NCBI RefSeq assembly: GCF_910591885.1
Contig: NC_063276.1
Location: forward strand, 6,820,001 to 6,884,000
Length of the DNA stretch: 64,000 bases
From: Bombus terrestris
Lineage: Eukaryota > Arthropoda > Insecta > Hymenoptera > Apidae
Direction: 5' to 3'
Below the pieces are notes generated by a model that was given only the letters and a program-made list of their open reading frames with translations, was not told where the DNA came from and made no database searches. Made by a program: the position numbers and the translations under genes. The stretch's first letter is position 1; every line of letters begins with the position of its first letter. Positions 1-12,311 of the stretch are shown here, in pieces.

Positions 1-3000
1 CTGCTGGATTAGGTTTTCTGACAGAATCCTGGCGTGGAGAATTGTCTAGAGGCGTGTAGTCACCGTCGTGTCGGGGATTTAACGTCCACGAACTCCGAAG
101 GCGGTGACTTACTCACCTTTGGTGCTACATGATTCCCTCTTCGTATAAGCGTACCATTACAATCCAAGTCTCTTGAAATTCAGAGTTGTTCGAAGTGGAA
201 ATAGAATCGCTAAATTCTCATTCTAAAATATAATACAACGGATAATAATACAAATAATTTGAAGCGTTTTTTTTTTTCAAAGAACTTGTCTCACAACCGC
301 CGAAAAGTTTTATGACACATTATATACTTCAAAAAGATTCAGTATTTAAGATATGGATTATGAACTTCAAATTAAATGCTAACAGCAATTGGATCAATTA
401 TTAAATATCGTTTCCGCGTAGAATACTTTATGATGAGAGTGTCGTAATCGAACTTGTACTCCGACATCGTTAAGACAAAGGAGTGAAGATGTGCGGAAAT
501 TGCGGCAATCTCTACGATTTAATCGTCCAGCCTAGTCGAAATTGTCTATTTATAATTATCAGAGAGACAAAGACAGGACAGCGGTGGGTGGAGAGGAGGC
601 AGGGCGCACGATACCTTTGAGGGCTGTATGTCTCTTTCGTTATGAATGAATCCGGCAATGAGTTGGCACGGTACCAAAGGATTTCCAGGTGGCCGCGAAA
701 TTAAGCTCGACCCCGGGCTGGAATCCTCGACTGCAATCTATGCTTCACTGAATTTACTGTCCTCTACTTCCACGACCCGTAGACGACATCCACCCCGTTT
801 CACCCTCTCCGTCGCCCACCGCAACCACCGTGACAACCCCTCCCTTCCGATGTTCCAGCCCGCGCTCAGCCACACGGGGGTCTCCTAGAAGCGTCGTTCC
901 TAACCTTCGTCTCGAAGTAAGTCCTGCCAGCTGCTACCAGGATGATTACTTCTTCATATTTTACGCTCCGCCGACCGCCACCTCTCATCATCTTGTTCGC
1001 CATGCTCTCGCGGAGTTTGCCCGTACGCTCGCCAACGTAGAGGGGTCAAGTCGCTTCTTCCACCACAGCAATCCACTCTGCCGGTTACTCCTCGGCCCAG
1101 CGGTAAAAGAGCTATCCCCCTTCTCCGGACCCTTCTATCTAGAGATGAAAATTTAATCAGGACCGATATCAGAATGCGAAATGAGACAGAGATTCTTTAG
1201 AATAATTTGTGATTGAAACTTTTTAGAATGGCCATATATTAAGAGCTTAGAAACCAATAAGTGTTTCATTGATAAATTTTTAGACATTTGTAGAAGATTC
1301 AAAGGTACAAAAATGCGAAGAATACACGTAAAGTGGAGATATATGTAAAATATTGAATATACAGCTCTTTGTTAAAGATCTGGTAGGTGAAACGTTCACT
1401 CTCTAAGTTCTTCTTCTCTAATTCTTTAATGTATACAGTCCATTCAACGTATTTCACCTATATACGTGAAATAAAGCAGCAGAAATTAGCAACAGGAGAA
1501 GGGAGAGGACGCAGGTAATATAGGAACGCGTGTAGACAGATCTCGCTTTATTTCGTGTTTTATTTTAGGTACACGTAATGTAGAAGAATTTAAGTATTCG
1601 TATAAGTATATAAGAACAGCTCTTCTTAAAATATCTAACAAGGGATTGTATTTGTTTATTTCTTTAATATATTTATTAAAAATGATTTGTCATGCAAATA
1701 CCTTTTTAATATCAAAACCTTCACAGTTTAGCCACTATATTATAATGATTAAATGAATATGAATGTGAATGTGAATGAAGTGACACATGTTATTTTTAAT
1801 AAGAGATTAATTTGCATATTACATCTAGTTTGATACCTGATATTCGTTTCTTATTTTATCGACCACCAAATATTTTAAAAGAACTTTTCGTTTTATCTGA
1901 TCTTAAATAAAAATTGCCAAGTAGAACCATCGTTCAGTTTGTCTCAGGTATTGACATTTACAGTGACAAAGCAGCAGAAGATTACGAGGATGGAATCGAA
2001 AACCGAATGTTCTAATCAAGTTAATGCGTATTTTCCTCGCGTCCACGGTACGCCGAATTACAGCCAGAATTTCGTTGCACGTCTACAGACTACCTCAGCT
2101 TTCCGTACTCCATCAGTCTTTGATGTCGAAGCGAATGGCGTGCCTCGACTTTCGACGCTTTAAATTTCCAAGCTGTACCCAGAGACAATTCTGCGACCGT
2201 TCTGCCAAATTCGATCTTAGGTTTCCACAATTCGACGATTACACGGTGAATAACCGTGGTCCGAAATACGAAACACCAGAACCTTTAGCACTTTGCGATC
2301 GATTTGACAGCGCATAAAAGCTCCATCGGAGCGTTAACAAGCGAGCGTTTCGCATAATAATCTTTTGTGCAGCGTCCATCGTCTACATCATGCTAGTAAT
2401 GCATTGGAAATTAGTCACACCCGCGTAGATTACTTATTGATTGAACTTGGGTTACGGAATCAATCTTTAAAGGAAGTTGTAAGTCGAGCACAAATGACGT
2501 TTAATAAAGCGAAACAGCCGTCGAGTAGCATATACCTTCCACCAACCTTAAATGTTCATGAAAACTTTCGTAAATGTTCTTCTCCATATTGAGAAGTTAA
2601 GAAGCAATTTTAATTTTGTTAACTTCGTCTCAACTACGTGTTTCTTCTTAATTAAAATGGAATAGGATGCGTTCAAAAATTTCGTATAAAAATCTGAAAC
2701 TCGTTCGTAGTCGCGAAATAATTAAAAACCTTCAAAGAAATCCATTTGAATATAAGAAAAGCTCGAGCGTCTAAAATAATCTTCGAGATTGAAAATTGGT
2801 TTCGGCGAATTAGCTTCGCATTTAAAAACCGTGAAAGTAATTTACGGACTCTTGATACACACGATAATTGTTTTCGAAGAAATATTTGGTTTGAGAATGA
2901 AGGAAGTGCAGAAAAGCACGGGGTAAGGAGAAGCAGGGGTCGCGGCGGAAACGAATTTCTTCGTCTTGAAGGAGGAGGATGTAACAGCTGGTGGTAACAG

Positions 3001-4847
3001 GATAATTACTTCTTAGCATTTCACGGCTCGCCGAATCTCAGGCACATTATGCACCCGTGCTGAAAAGCTCCTTGGCCGTTTTCAAGAACTCGTGATTCTT
3101 GGCTCGTGAAAAACTTCCTCCTCTTTCTCCTTCCTCGTCTCGCTTATCCACCGCCACGGTTCGGTGATTACCGACCAACTATTCGTCATTTTTCTTCAAC
3201 GAGGAAATACGTTTCTCTAACTTGGCTCTACGGTTGTACATTGATTAACAAACTCGCGCAACCGGCGACTGCCGTTTCTCCCAAACGTGGAAAATGAGAA
3301 ATATTTTCCCTCGTAAAGATTAAAACCTCAAACGATAAAAAGATTTTTCCTGTAGAAGATGTTTCGTTAATGAAAATATCATTGGTATTTTCGCCGCTAA
3401 TAATGAACAAATATCGATCGTTCGGAGAAAAGGCAACAGGAGCTTCGGAAAGACAGACACCATCAAATAAACGGCGAGTTTAATCGAACGACAACAGAGA
3501 CGACGCGCACACGTACTTTGCACACCGTTCCGCTTTACCTTGGAGCAAACGCGTTCAATTCACTACCCTAATAATCGATAGCTTCTCCATGGGAACACAC
3601 CAGCTCGAAGATTTACGGAGGCGCTTTGATTGCCAGTGATTAATTCTTTAAACGCAATCAACGGAGTGCTTCTAATTCTATGGCCCCATTGTTCCACGTT
3701 AATTGCATATCATTAGAAGGTGTGGTTCGTAAATCAACCAGGTTTTTCCTCCGTTAATTAACCATTCTTCGAATCGAGTTACTTGGGTTGTTGAACGTCA
3801 TGGAAGCTGATTAAATTTTAATAGAACCAACGACATGAATCATAATATTATATGTAAGTCTTCTTTTAATTAGATTCGAAAGAAGCCGAGGAAAGCTGCA
3901 GGAATACGAAGTTGAAACGCAATCCCATTCTCTCCGCCATCGACTATGCGATCAACGCTGATTGAAATATATAGGCGGTCTGCCGCGCGAAATCACCGGT
4001 CCAAAAGAACGTTTGGTAATGCCACGCCGGTGCGAACAGATTGAGGGCGAAAAGGGTTAATAAGGGGCGTCGAAACAGAATCTCAACCTTACAACACAGC
4101 TTTAAGCGGTAACGATAAAAACGTACGAAGCGGTTCATATTCATTTGCCGCTTAATTGGAAATTTATGGCTACCGGGAATATATTACTCGGTTGTATACC
4201 GAAACTGTCAGCCGTAACTTTCGCGGCAATGAACTCTAAGCGCGTATTGGCCTGCGCGATTCCTATGTCTTCTTAGACTAGTTACATAACTTTGATCGTG
4301 GTGAACATTTATTACGAAGGATACGAACTGATCGATTGGAAAAATACTTCAATAAATCGAGCCAAACTCGAGTCTTCGGATATTTATATAATTTTCAGAA
4401 GTTTTTTATGTGAATCTAACATACAGCCAGGAAGCAGATGTTTTTCGATTTCGGGGGATAATGAAAAGGGAACAGGAGCGAATCCTTCCGATAATGAGTC
4501 AGTCGACGAACGTAGAAATATCAAAGGTTACGGAACAATTTTCTCGCCCTCGTGGGAGTTAGTTAGATGGGAGGGTTGAAACGGAGCGCAAAGATTGAGC
4601 GGATTTAATGGGGTATAAAGGTATAAAAATGACATCGCTAGGGAGAGGGTGAAGGTAAGATACGGTCAGCTATGGCGGTATTTCAAACTAATGGCCAGAT
4701 GTTGTCACCTCTCGTCGACCAGTTTGTCTTAAGGAGCGTACACAAGAATCGCGTGAAGGAACCTCAGCTCGAAACTGCAACATTTTTCTGCAGCACGTAA
4801 CGTTGTCTAACTTAACTCCACAGTCAGATAACTTAATTGCGTTCCAG
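1..4847. other. Non-coding, no gene recognised
   Basis: A T11 run lies at 267-277. A GC-richer patch at about 620-1150 has overlapping chance frames, and AT-rich sequence follows with the short repeat at 1753. An isolated GTGAGT-like donor on the minus strand near position 110 has no adjoining frame. I see no exon. Confidence 0.6.
1753..1778. repeat. TGAATG/TGAATA short tandem repeat
   Basis: Four imperfect hexanucleotide units, TGAATA followed by TGAATG repeats. Confidence 0.75.
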
Positions 4848-5359
4848 CAGAGAATTTCTAACCGAGTTGAACCTTATCTTAATGGAAGCATATTGTTCAT
4901 TCTATCCGTTGGTTATTAAATTAACCTTCCATCTGATCCAAATACAATTTACACGTTAAATCTACGATCATCTAAGATCAACAAATTTCAGGGGAGATTT
5001 TTTAACAGAGTTGAACTTTATCTTAATGAAACTACATTGTTCATTCCACTCGGTGGTTATTAAATTATCCTTGAATCTGATTCGAGCGTATTTTGAGTGT
5101 TAAAAATTGTAACTTTTGTTGAAACTTCTTCATTCGCCACGAATTTAATTAAATCTACTATCATCCAAGATCAAAAAGTTTCGAACGAGAATTCTTAACA
5201 GATCTTATCTAAATGGAAGCACATTGTTCGTTCTAGTCGTTGGTTATTAAATCAACCTTGATTTTGATTCGAACACATTTAATATTTTTTGAATATATTT
5301 TTCCTGTCTTTTCTGTGAATCTAGTTAAACTGACGGTCGTCCAAGATCAGAAAAGTTAC
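4848..5359. repeat. Three diverged tandem copies of a 140-190 bp unit
   Basis: Copies run about 4848-4989, 4990-5182 and 5183-5359. Each contains, in order, an AGTTGAAC/CTTATCT block, an ATTGTTC block, GGTTATTAAAT (at 4911, 5055 and 5242), a TGAATCTGATTC-like block and a CATCCAAGATCA block. The spacing of 144 and 187 bases shows that copies two and three carry extra internal sequence. The copies are clearly diverged, so the expansion is not recent. Confidence 0.8.
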
Positions 5360-8300
5360 AAAGTAACTCGCGAATTGGATAAGGAATCGTTACGTTTAGT
5401 TGGAAATTCATGAATGCGTTTCACGTATTCAATCCGAAAATACGTATTTTTCAATCTCCACGGAAGATTCACTCCGAAAAGTTGGAAAGGAGCGCGGCGA
5501 ATTCCTGACGACAAGTGTCGAACGTCCTAGCGGACGGACGTTCAATCTCGAATTCTCGACTATGCTGTGAAGGAAAACGAAGTCGATAGGAACCGTGGGA
5601 CGAAAACACGATGTTCGAAAAGACGAAGCGTGTCGTGGGTAGAAAGAAAGGGCAACTATTCATGGTTCGTTTGCAGCGTATAGAGTCTAAACACGCGTAT
5701 ACATACCGAAGCAACAATGTTACCTTGTTGGCACAAGTTTTCAAGCACTGAGATTTTCGACGGTATGGTTAAGTGGTTGATGTGTTTGGGCCAATAAATC
5801 TCCAGCGGCGAACAAATAGAGGGAGGAAGATGGTAATAGCGTTAAGTGGCAGCCACCGAAGAGAACGAGTATTAATTTATGCAAATCTGTCCCCTCAAGT
5901 CCAGTAATTCTGTCAATTTCAAACAGAATTGACGTTTCCGACCGATTAAACGTGCATTTCATTTTAAGGATCGTACGGTTTACGCGATGAACAATTTGCT
6001 CCGTTTTGTTTTTGTTTTAATTCCACATTCTGTACCAGACAAACGGGGAAAAATTGAAATTATTTTTCGTCCAGGGGGAAAAAAAGCTGGAAACGATCTA
6101 AAAGCAAAAATATTGAAAAACTCTGAGCGTTGTTTCATAAGAGATTTTAATTTTCAAGAGGAAAAGAGAGACTTCTGTTCCTATTCTCTTTCCTGGTTTG
6201 GTTAAAAAACTTACGGCAAGGTTTTTCTTATTTCTGGTCGGTAAAATAGACCCGTGGAGCTAGATTTTATTTATGGGTAGGATCTACGGACAGGCTTCAG
6301 CCGGAATGCCGAGTCGTTTGTTATTTTTTATCACGACCTTGCCGCAATTATCGCTGGCGTTTCGTTATCATCGTACCAGGGAGACGATATCTTCCCCTTA
6401 ATTTTTCACTTTGGCGCGGTGTGGTCCGCGCGCATTCGCGCAATCGCACCTCTGCTCCAGCAAGATTGTTATAAGGCAGATAGAACCGGTTCTCTGGCGC
6501 TCGTAACTTACGCGGAATATAAATTAAACGTCGCGCGTTTACGCTGCTTAGTTAGCGGCGAAGAATAATAAATTCTAATGAAATGCAACCGGCATTCGCG
6601 GTTGCGCGTGTACACGGCCGCGCACTCCTGTCCTCTTTGAAAACTTCGTAATTGCGGCGACAAGGGTGTGTGCACACCTGTAAAACTCTTTCCGTGGCGA
6701 ACAATCCGTCCCGGTTTTCTTTGCGATTAACTTTCTGCAATTCACCGTCGTTCTAAATTCCTGGAAACCACGTCATACCGAGTTATTAAGTATCAGCCCT
6801 TTGAGCTTTGTCCCATTCGACATGATAAAAATTCACTGAATTGTGAAACGTAGAATCATGAAACCATCTTGAACATATAACAATTGTTAAAGATGGCCCG
6901 ACTAAAAAAATTATTAATGTTTATTAATAGAATGACGACTTCTATATAGCTGCCGCGTTTATTCTTAAATTCGTTTCAAACTTTACCAATATATCTATGG
7001 TAGTCGATTTTCATTGTAGCTGTAACACACATACATAATGTGTTCAGAAAAGATTTGTACTCGAATGTTTCTGTAAGTCACTGTAAATGGAAGTTGTTCA
7101 AAATCGCTCTGTTTCTCGTTTCATTTTTGAATTATAAAACATCACTTTATAATCATCATTTTATACCATACTCCATACAACCATACTCGTCTTCTTTTCA
7201 GGATATCAATTCGATAATCAATTTCTTCCACTTTCTGTCAGTGGATTCTCTGTTCGTTCGCGTTCCAGCGCGCATCTGATTTATCAGCGGCTCGATTATA
7301 ATCGTAAATCCTCTTTCCAGCCCGGCGAATTGCTCCCACGGGCGAGAGATGGAAAAAACTAACCGAATATTTTTCGCCAACAGGCCAGCAGTCTGGCCGT
7401 TTGATTCGGATCAAACGAAAGAGCCGTTTCGCGAACGAGTCATCGCTCCTTTCTTTTACTCTCACTGTTCTAACAACTTTTGTTGCTGGCATCTGTTGAA
7501 AGCACTCGTATTTTCGTTAAACTTCGAAACACTGTAGATAGACAATTGCGTGAATCGTTGTAACACGAGTATAAAAGTTAAAAAAGAAAAAGAGCATGAA
7601 ACGGAAATTTGCGCGGTTTTTGCAGCAACGAAAGCGTGAAATCGCAATTTGCACATGTAACGAGTGCAATCACGCGGGGAATTTGTTCGGTTTCGAAAAA
7701 TATTTAATATACAAGCGAGGCAAACTGCGGTTCTTGGAAGGGAAGCGATTCAACACAACTCGCTTCCCAATATCGAGAAATTTCCATGTGATTTGCATGC
7801 CAGTGTTTTTTAATCGATAATATTTTATTAGGTATACTGCTGCTCATAAGCATCCAGTCGCTTTGATCGATTTATTTGTAATCAGAAAATCTGAATTTTA
7901 CCAAAGTGTACACAAATCGGTGTATTAATCACTAGAAGCAACACTTACTACTGCTTTTTCATAGAATTGTCAAACTGTAAATCTAAATTGTCTATTTAAA
8001 AACAGTGGAATACTATATTTTACTATTTACGATATGTACTCCGGTATATATCTAATATTCAGTTATCATTGGTTGTATCAACACCATTTATTCCCATTTA
8101 TTCCCATTTGTTCTTTATTTTATAATTAAAGATACATGTAATAAAAAACGAGCAATTGTCCGGATATTTCTAAGCGGTGACATATATTTTAAACGGACAT
8201 AATCGTTCGGACTGGTGCAGCCTTAACAAGGGCGCCATTCTCTGTTATATCGATTCAACATTGTTAACGTTTCGCACAATAACGTGACATTAATATGTAT

Positions 8301-8607
8301 ACAGTAGTTACTTCGTGTTTATGGTCAGACGCAACCGCTCTATTGTTGAGCTACTTCGCCTGTTTCATTGTGTTACGTTTACAGCGTTAATTTGTCTTCG
8401 AAAATAACAACCCATTAGAATTCTCAATGGAATAAACGCTAGAAATACGCTGTATGCATAAGGGGCAAACTCGCATTCCGTTTTAACACCGGCCTTCATC
8501 TATCATCCAACGATCGTAATGTGGATTTAACGTGGAACCATGGAACCGTGGATAACATAAATACATCGATACGACGAAATTATGACAAACAACTGGCTAG
8601 AATTCTT

Positions 8608-8623
8608 GCCGAGAAAACTCGGC
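8608..8623. repeat. Short hairpin
   Basis: GCCGAG, AAAA loop, CTCGGC: a perfect 6-bp GC-rich stem. It is too short to name. Confidence 0.5.
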
Positions 8624-8787
8624 GGTTTGCAAGGAAATGCAGGGGAAACTTTTCATACAAATGTTTCATCATCTGTCCGGTGGTCACGGTACATTTGTTT
8701 CGTTCCCGGCAGCGGATACGTTTCTCACAAATACCAGAGCGTAAAATTTGATTTCCCGAAAGCTGTTTCGTGTGTTATTTCTTACGT

Positions 8788-8807
8788 ACGTGAACGTACG
8801 TTCACGT
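8788..8807. repeat. Perfect 20-bp palindrome
   Basis: ACGTGAACGTACGTTCACGT reads identically on both strands, with no spacer. It contains two inward-facing ACGTGAAC half-sites. Symmetry stops at the next base on each side. It could be a binding site for a dimeric transcription factor or a chance palindrome. Confidence 0.9.
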
Positions 8808-9918
8808 CGATTCATTTAATCGTTTCGTTTAGCCGGCGTTCTCGACCAGGAAATGGAAACAGAAACAGAGATCGGAGAAATAAGATGAACTTGGATATTT
8901 TTAAGACTTGACGAGCGGCGCCGTTTTACGTTTCTCTGTTATTATGGGAAATTTCAACGAATTTATCGTCGAATACGCCGTAATGACTAAACTTTTCGGT
9001 ATATTTTATTCTTTATCGAAATCTTAATCATGCACAAAGCCGTGTAGGTGTTTCGAGCACTGAATGCCGTCGTTCCTCAATGTTCTCGGGCAACAACATC
9101 GCGTCGCACTTTGCAGATAATTAACAAGAGTTGTAGTTCGAGATGAGCCGTTTATGTTTGCTTTCAAGTTGCACACAGCAAACGTGTCATCGTCTAACGC
9201 AGCAAGGCAGTTCTCCTTTGATCTCCGCTAAATCGCTGTCTTCGAATTGAAACATTTTTGCCGAACAAATTTCTCATTAAGAGAATTTCATCCGATACGT
9301 TTGTTTTTGTTAAATTCCTTCCACGGTTGCTTCCGCGATTCCCTTTGTTCCTTCGTTCAAAAGCATCGTCCGTTTCTCCTGTTATTTTGTTTCGCGAATA
9401 GATCGTACATTGGAAATGGTTTTCATTCGATTCCTGACGATGCTCGTGATAGACACGCGTTTTCATTGCTGCGCCCGTTGAATATTTTATAGCGGCCGCA
9501 CGCGATATATATTATGCTGGCAACCACCAAATTAAAGCTCGCGAAACGGATATGAATTATTACCGTGCCATCGACTGGTTCAGACTTTGATACTCGGCGA
9601 GTAGCGCATCATATTCAGCTGGCGTGCGGCCACTGATTGACGTGCTCACGTTACATTTACCATCAAACAATGCTGCTACGAATATGTTGTAATTGCGTGA
9701 TTTCCATGCTGACGGACAGCACAGGATCGATCGGACACTCTGGAATCGAGCGTCAAGTGAAAACCTCGTGTTTTAATCAAGACCCGTTAGTTACCTTCGT
9801 TAACTTGATTTCTGAAAACTTTCCGCTACATCGATGTCATTATTATAAATTATAGCGTGTTTTTCAGCCTCTTGTTGCTTCCAATAATATTTTGAAACAA
9901 AATATGAAACGAAACGCG

Positions 9919-10270
9919 AAGTAAAATAATTGACGTCTGACCGTACACGTTCCTATGCTACTGGCGCTCTACCATCTGCTTTTGTTGGTAATTTTTGATA
10001 TTTTGTTTTATGCATAGATGCAAAAGAAGAATTTTCCAAAGTAAAATACGAGATACTACGACGTCCGACTACACACGCTCTTATACTACTAGCTCTTCTC
10101 GACTTTTTCTCGTTGGTAATTTTTGATGTTTCATTTCATGTATATATTCAACAGAAGAATGTTCAAATATATAGCGCGAAAAAAAGCGATGCGCTGTTTT
10201 CGACTTTGCCTTTCTATATAATAATTTCTGTTGTTTCATTCGTATATGGAAAGAGGGTATGTTCCAAAAT
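9919..10270. repeat. Two to three diverged tandem copies of a roughly 120-130 bp unit
   Basis: Copy one is about 9919-10038 and copy two about 10039-10169. They share AAGTAAAATA, a GACGTC(T/C)GAC block, CTATGCTACT versus TTATACTACT, and TTGGTAATTTTTGAT (9985 and 10113). A weaker third copy follows at 10170-10270 and ends in a comparable GTTCCAAAAT. Confidence 0.7.
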
Positions 10271-12295
10271 CCTAGTCGAAAAAATATAGCCGCATAATTA
10301 CCGCATGTGGCAACCGATTAACCTTGTTGCAGTCACGGTCTAGTTACATTGATGACATACGAAGAGGCACGGGTGCACACCGTGCAGGCGTCTCTGTCAA
10401 AGAGATAATTGCGAGTAAATAATGCTACGTTGTGGCTAGGCGGTATGGTCTCCATTGGGTGGATGGTTGAAATTGCTGCAATAATAGTTACACAAGCGTA
10501 GCTGGAAAACACGTTCTAAAAGATGGACGCCGGGACATTACGAAGCATAATAATAAAATTCGAGTGTAATTGTGAAACGCAAAACGCAGGAAACGGCGCA
10601 GAACGTATGTACGTACACTGTCGTAATTTTCGAAGAAATTTTGTCACAAAGTAGAATTAAACGCCGCTGTCCCGTTTCGTCGAAATAATTTCCCGTGGAA
10701 TTTAACAATTACAATCAATAACATGTTATTGGCGAAATGAACATCGCGTAATAATTCGACGAAAACGGCGGCATCGGACCGATCGATCGAGCTTTCTCCC
10801 CCAAAGAAATCCCATCTCCTTTAGATTGTTTTATGCGAACTCTAATCTCGTTGGAATTGCATGCAAAATTCAGCGTGCATTCGTGTGCTGTATTCACCAC
10901 ACGTGTACTATGCGGTGCTGGCGGTTAGATGTTACATACTCGTATACAAGAGATGACTTTGATCGAACGACCGAGCCAATCAGGAACTCAATTTGTCGAA
11001 GCTAATCCAGTTATGCGAGATATGAGCCGGTCTTTTCGTGAGCTATTATTATTGCAAATAATAACGCGATACCGAACACAATGCTCTGCTAGTTCAACAT
11101 CAATCGGGCCAAAGCGCTTTGTGCTTCAGGTTGACGTACATGGCGTACGAAATAGACAATTTCACAAGAGAGAACGTTGTTATACAGACATACCGGTTCA
11201 TATTAGAAAACTTACAGAATTCGATTTAACCTTAGAAACAATTAGAAAATAATTAAAAAATCTTCAACAATTATAAATGTAAGATGGTTATTCGTATTGC
11301 GTAGTAATCTTTTTCTCTAAGTACATGTTTCTTGAGTGAATGTCTTGTAATTTCTATATTCGTTTTTAAATTAATTTCAAATTATACCAGTACAATTACG
11401 AGAGCCATGCCTCATTACAATGCTAATAAAATTTAACTTCAATTAAAAGAGTACTAGCATGAATTGGCGCTTAGTGATGAAAACTGTTCGATATAATGAT
11501 GTAACGGAAGCTGGATATAAAAATTAAGAAGGTTCATGTTTACGTAGGGTATCATCAAATTACCAAGCTTCACTGCAGACGCGCTTATTACGAAAAAGAA
11601 AGATGCCGGTGGTTTTTCAGGCAGACGGTGAAAAAGGAATATTAACCGTGCGGCGAAACGACCCGTATGTATGTATATGCCGCTCACGTAAGTGGATTTT
11701 CATGTAAAATATTTCACGAGAACGTCAGTCCATTCGTATAGCTGAATCATGAGATACTTCGTGCGTCTGCTCAAGACCAGACTTTGCCATTTTAATTTAC
11801 ACTTTATCCCATTATTTCGTCTCCTCGAATTCACTCTAATTTGCCCTCTGTTTGTCTGCCATCATCGTCGTTAATCCTTTACTAAATTGAATTCTGATTT
11901 ATATCTATATCTCTGGTTGCCTTGAAGACTAGAAAAGAAACAAGCCGATCTGTTCCTTTTCTTCTTTGTCAAGATTTTTGTCCTAATCGTAAAAACAACA
12001 TCGAAGAAATCCGTCGAGTGGTTAACTTTTGATATCCTCTTCCAACTTGCTGATTCCACGCGTTCGTTTCCATCAGTGTAATGTCCTTAATATCATGCTT
12101 ACCGCATATCGAGAAGAAACAGTCTCATCAATTTTCAAACTCTCAGTTATTAGGGGAAGGCAAAAGAATTTGTGAAAGCAAAAGGTTACGGTATGGACAG
12201 CTTTATTGGATTCGCCAATATGAACACATTGCTGATCAAGCACACATAATAAAATCCCATTTTTACATTTTCTCTTATATCTATATTGAGAATGA

Positions 12296-12311
12296 ATATA
12301 TATATATATAT
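12296..12311. repeat. AT dinucleotide microsatellite
   Basis: Eight AT units, flanked by AATGA and TTCAG. Confidence 0.85.

Larger units (their letters stand above)
5360..9918. other. Non-coding, no gene recognised
   Basis: This stretch has GC-richer patches (about 5460-5720 and 6410-6740) and AT-rich remainder. CCCATTTATT is repeated in tandem at about 8091-8110. A possible Tc1-like terminus starts at about 7848 (GCTCATAAGCATCCAGTCGC). The hairpin at 8608 and palindrome at 8788 are listed separately. Confidence 0.55.

Noticed and set aside
95..140. Minus-strand splice donor (GTGAGTAAG) near the left edge
   Set aside because: The frames leading to it are closed by nearby stops and no matching acceptor is visible.
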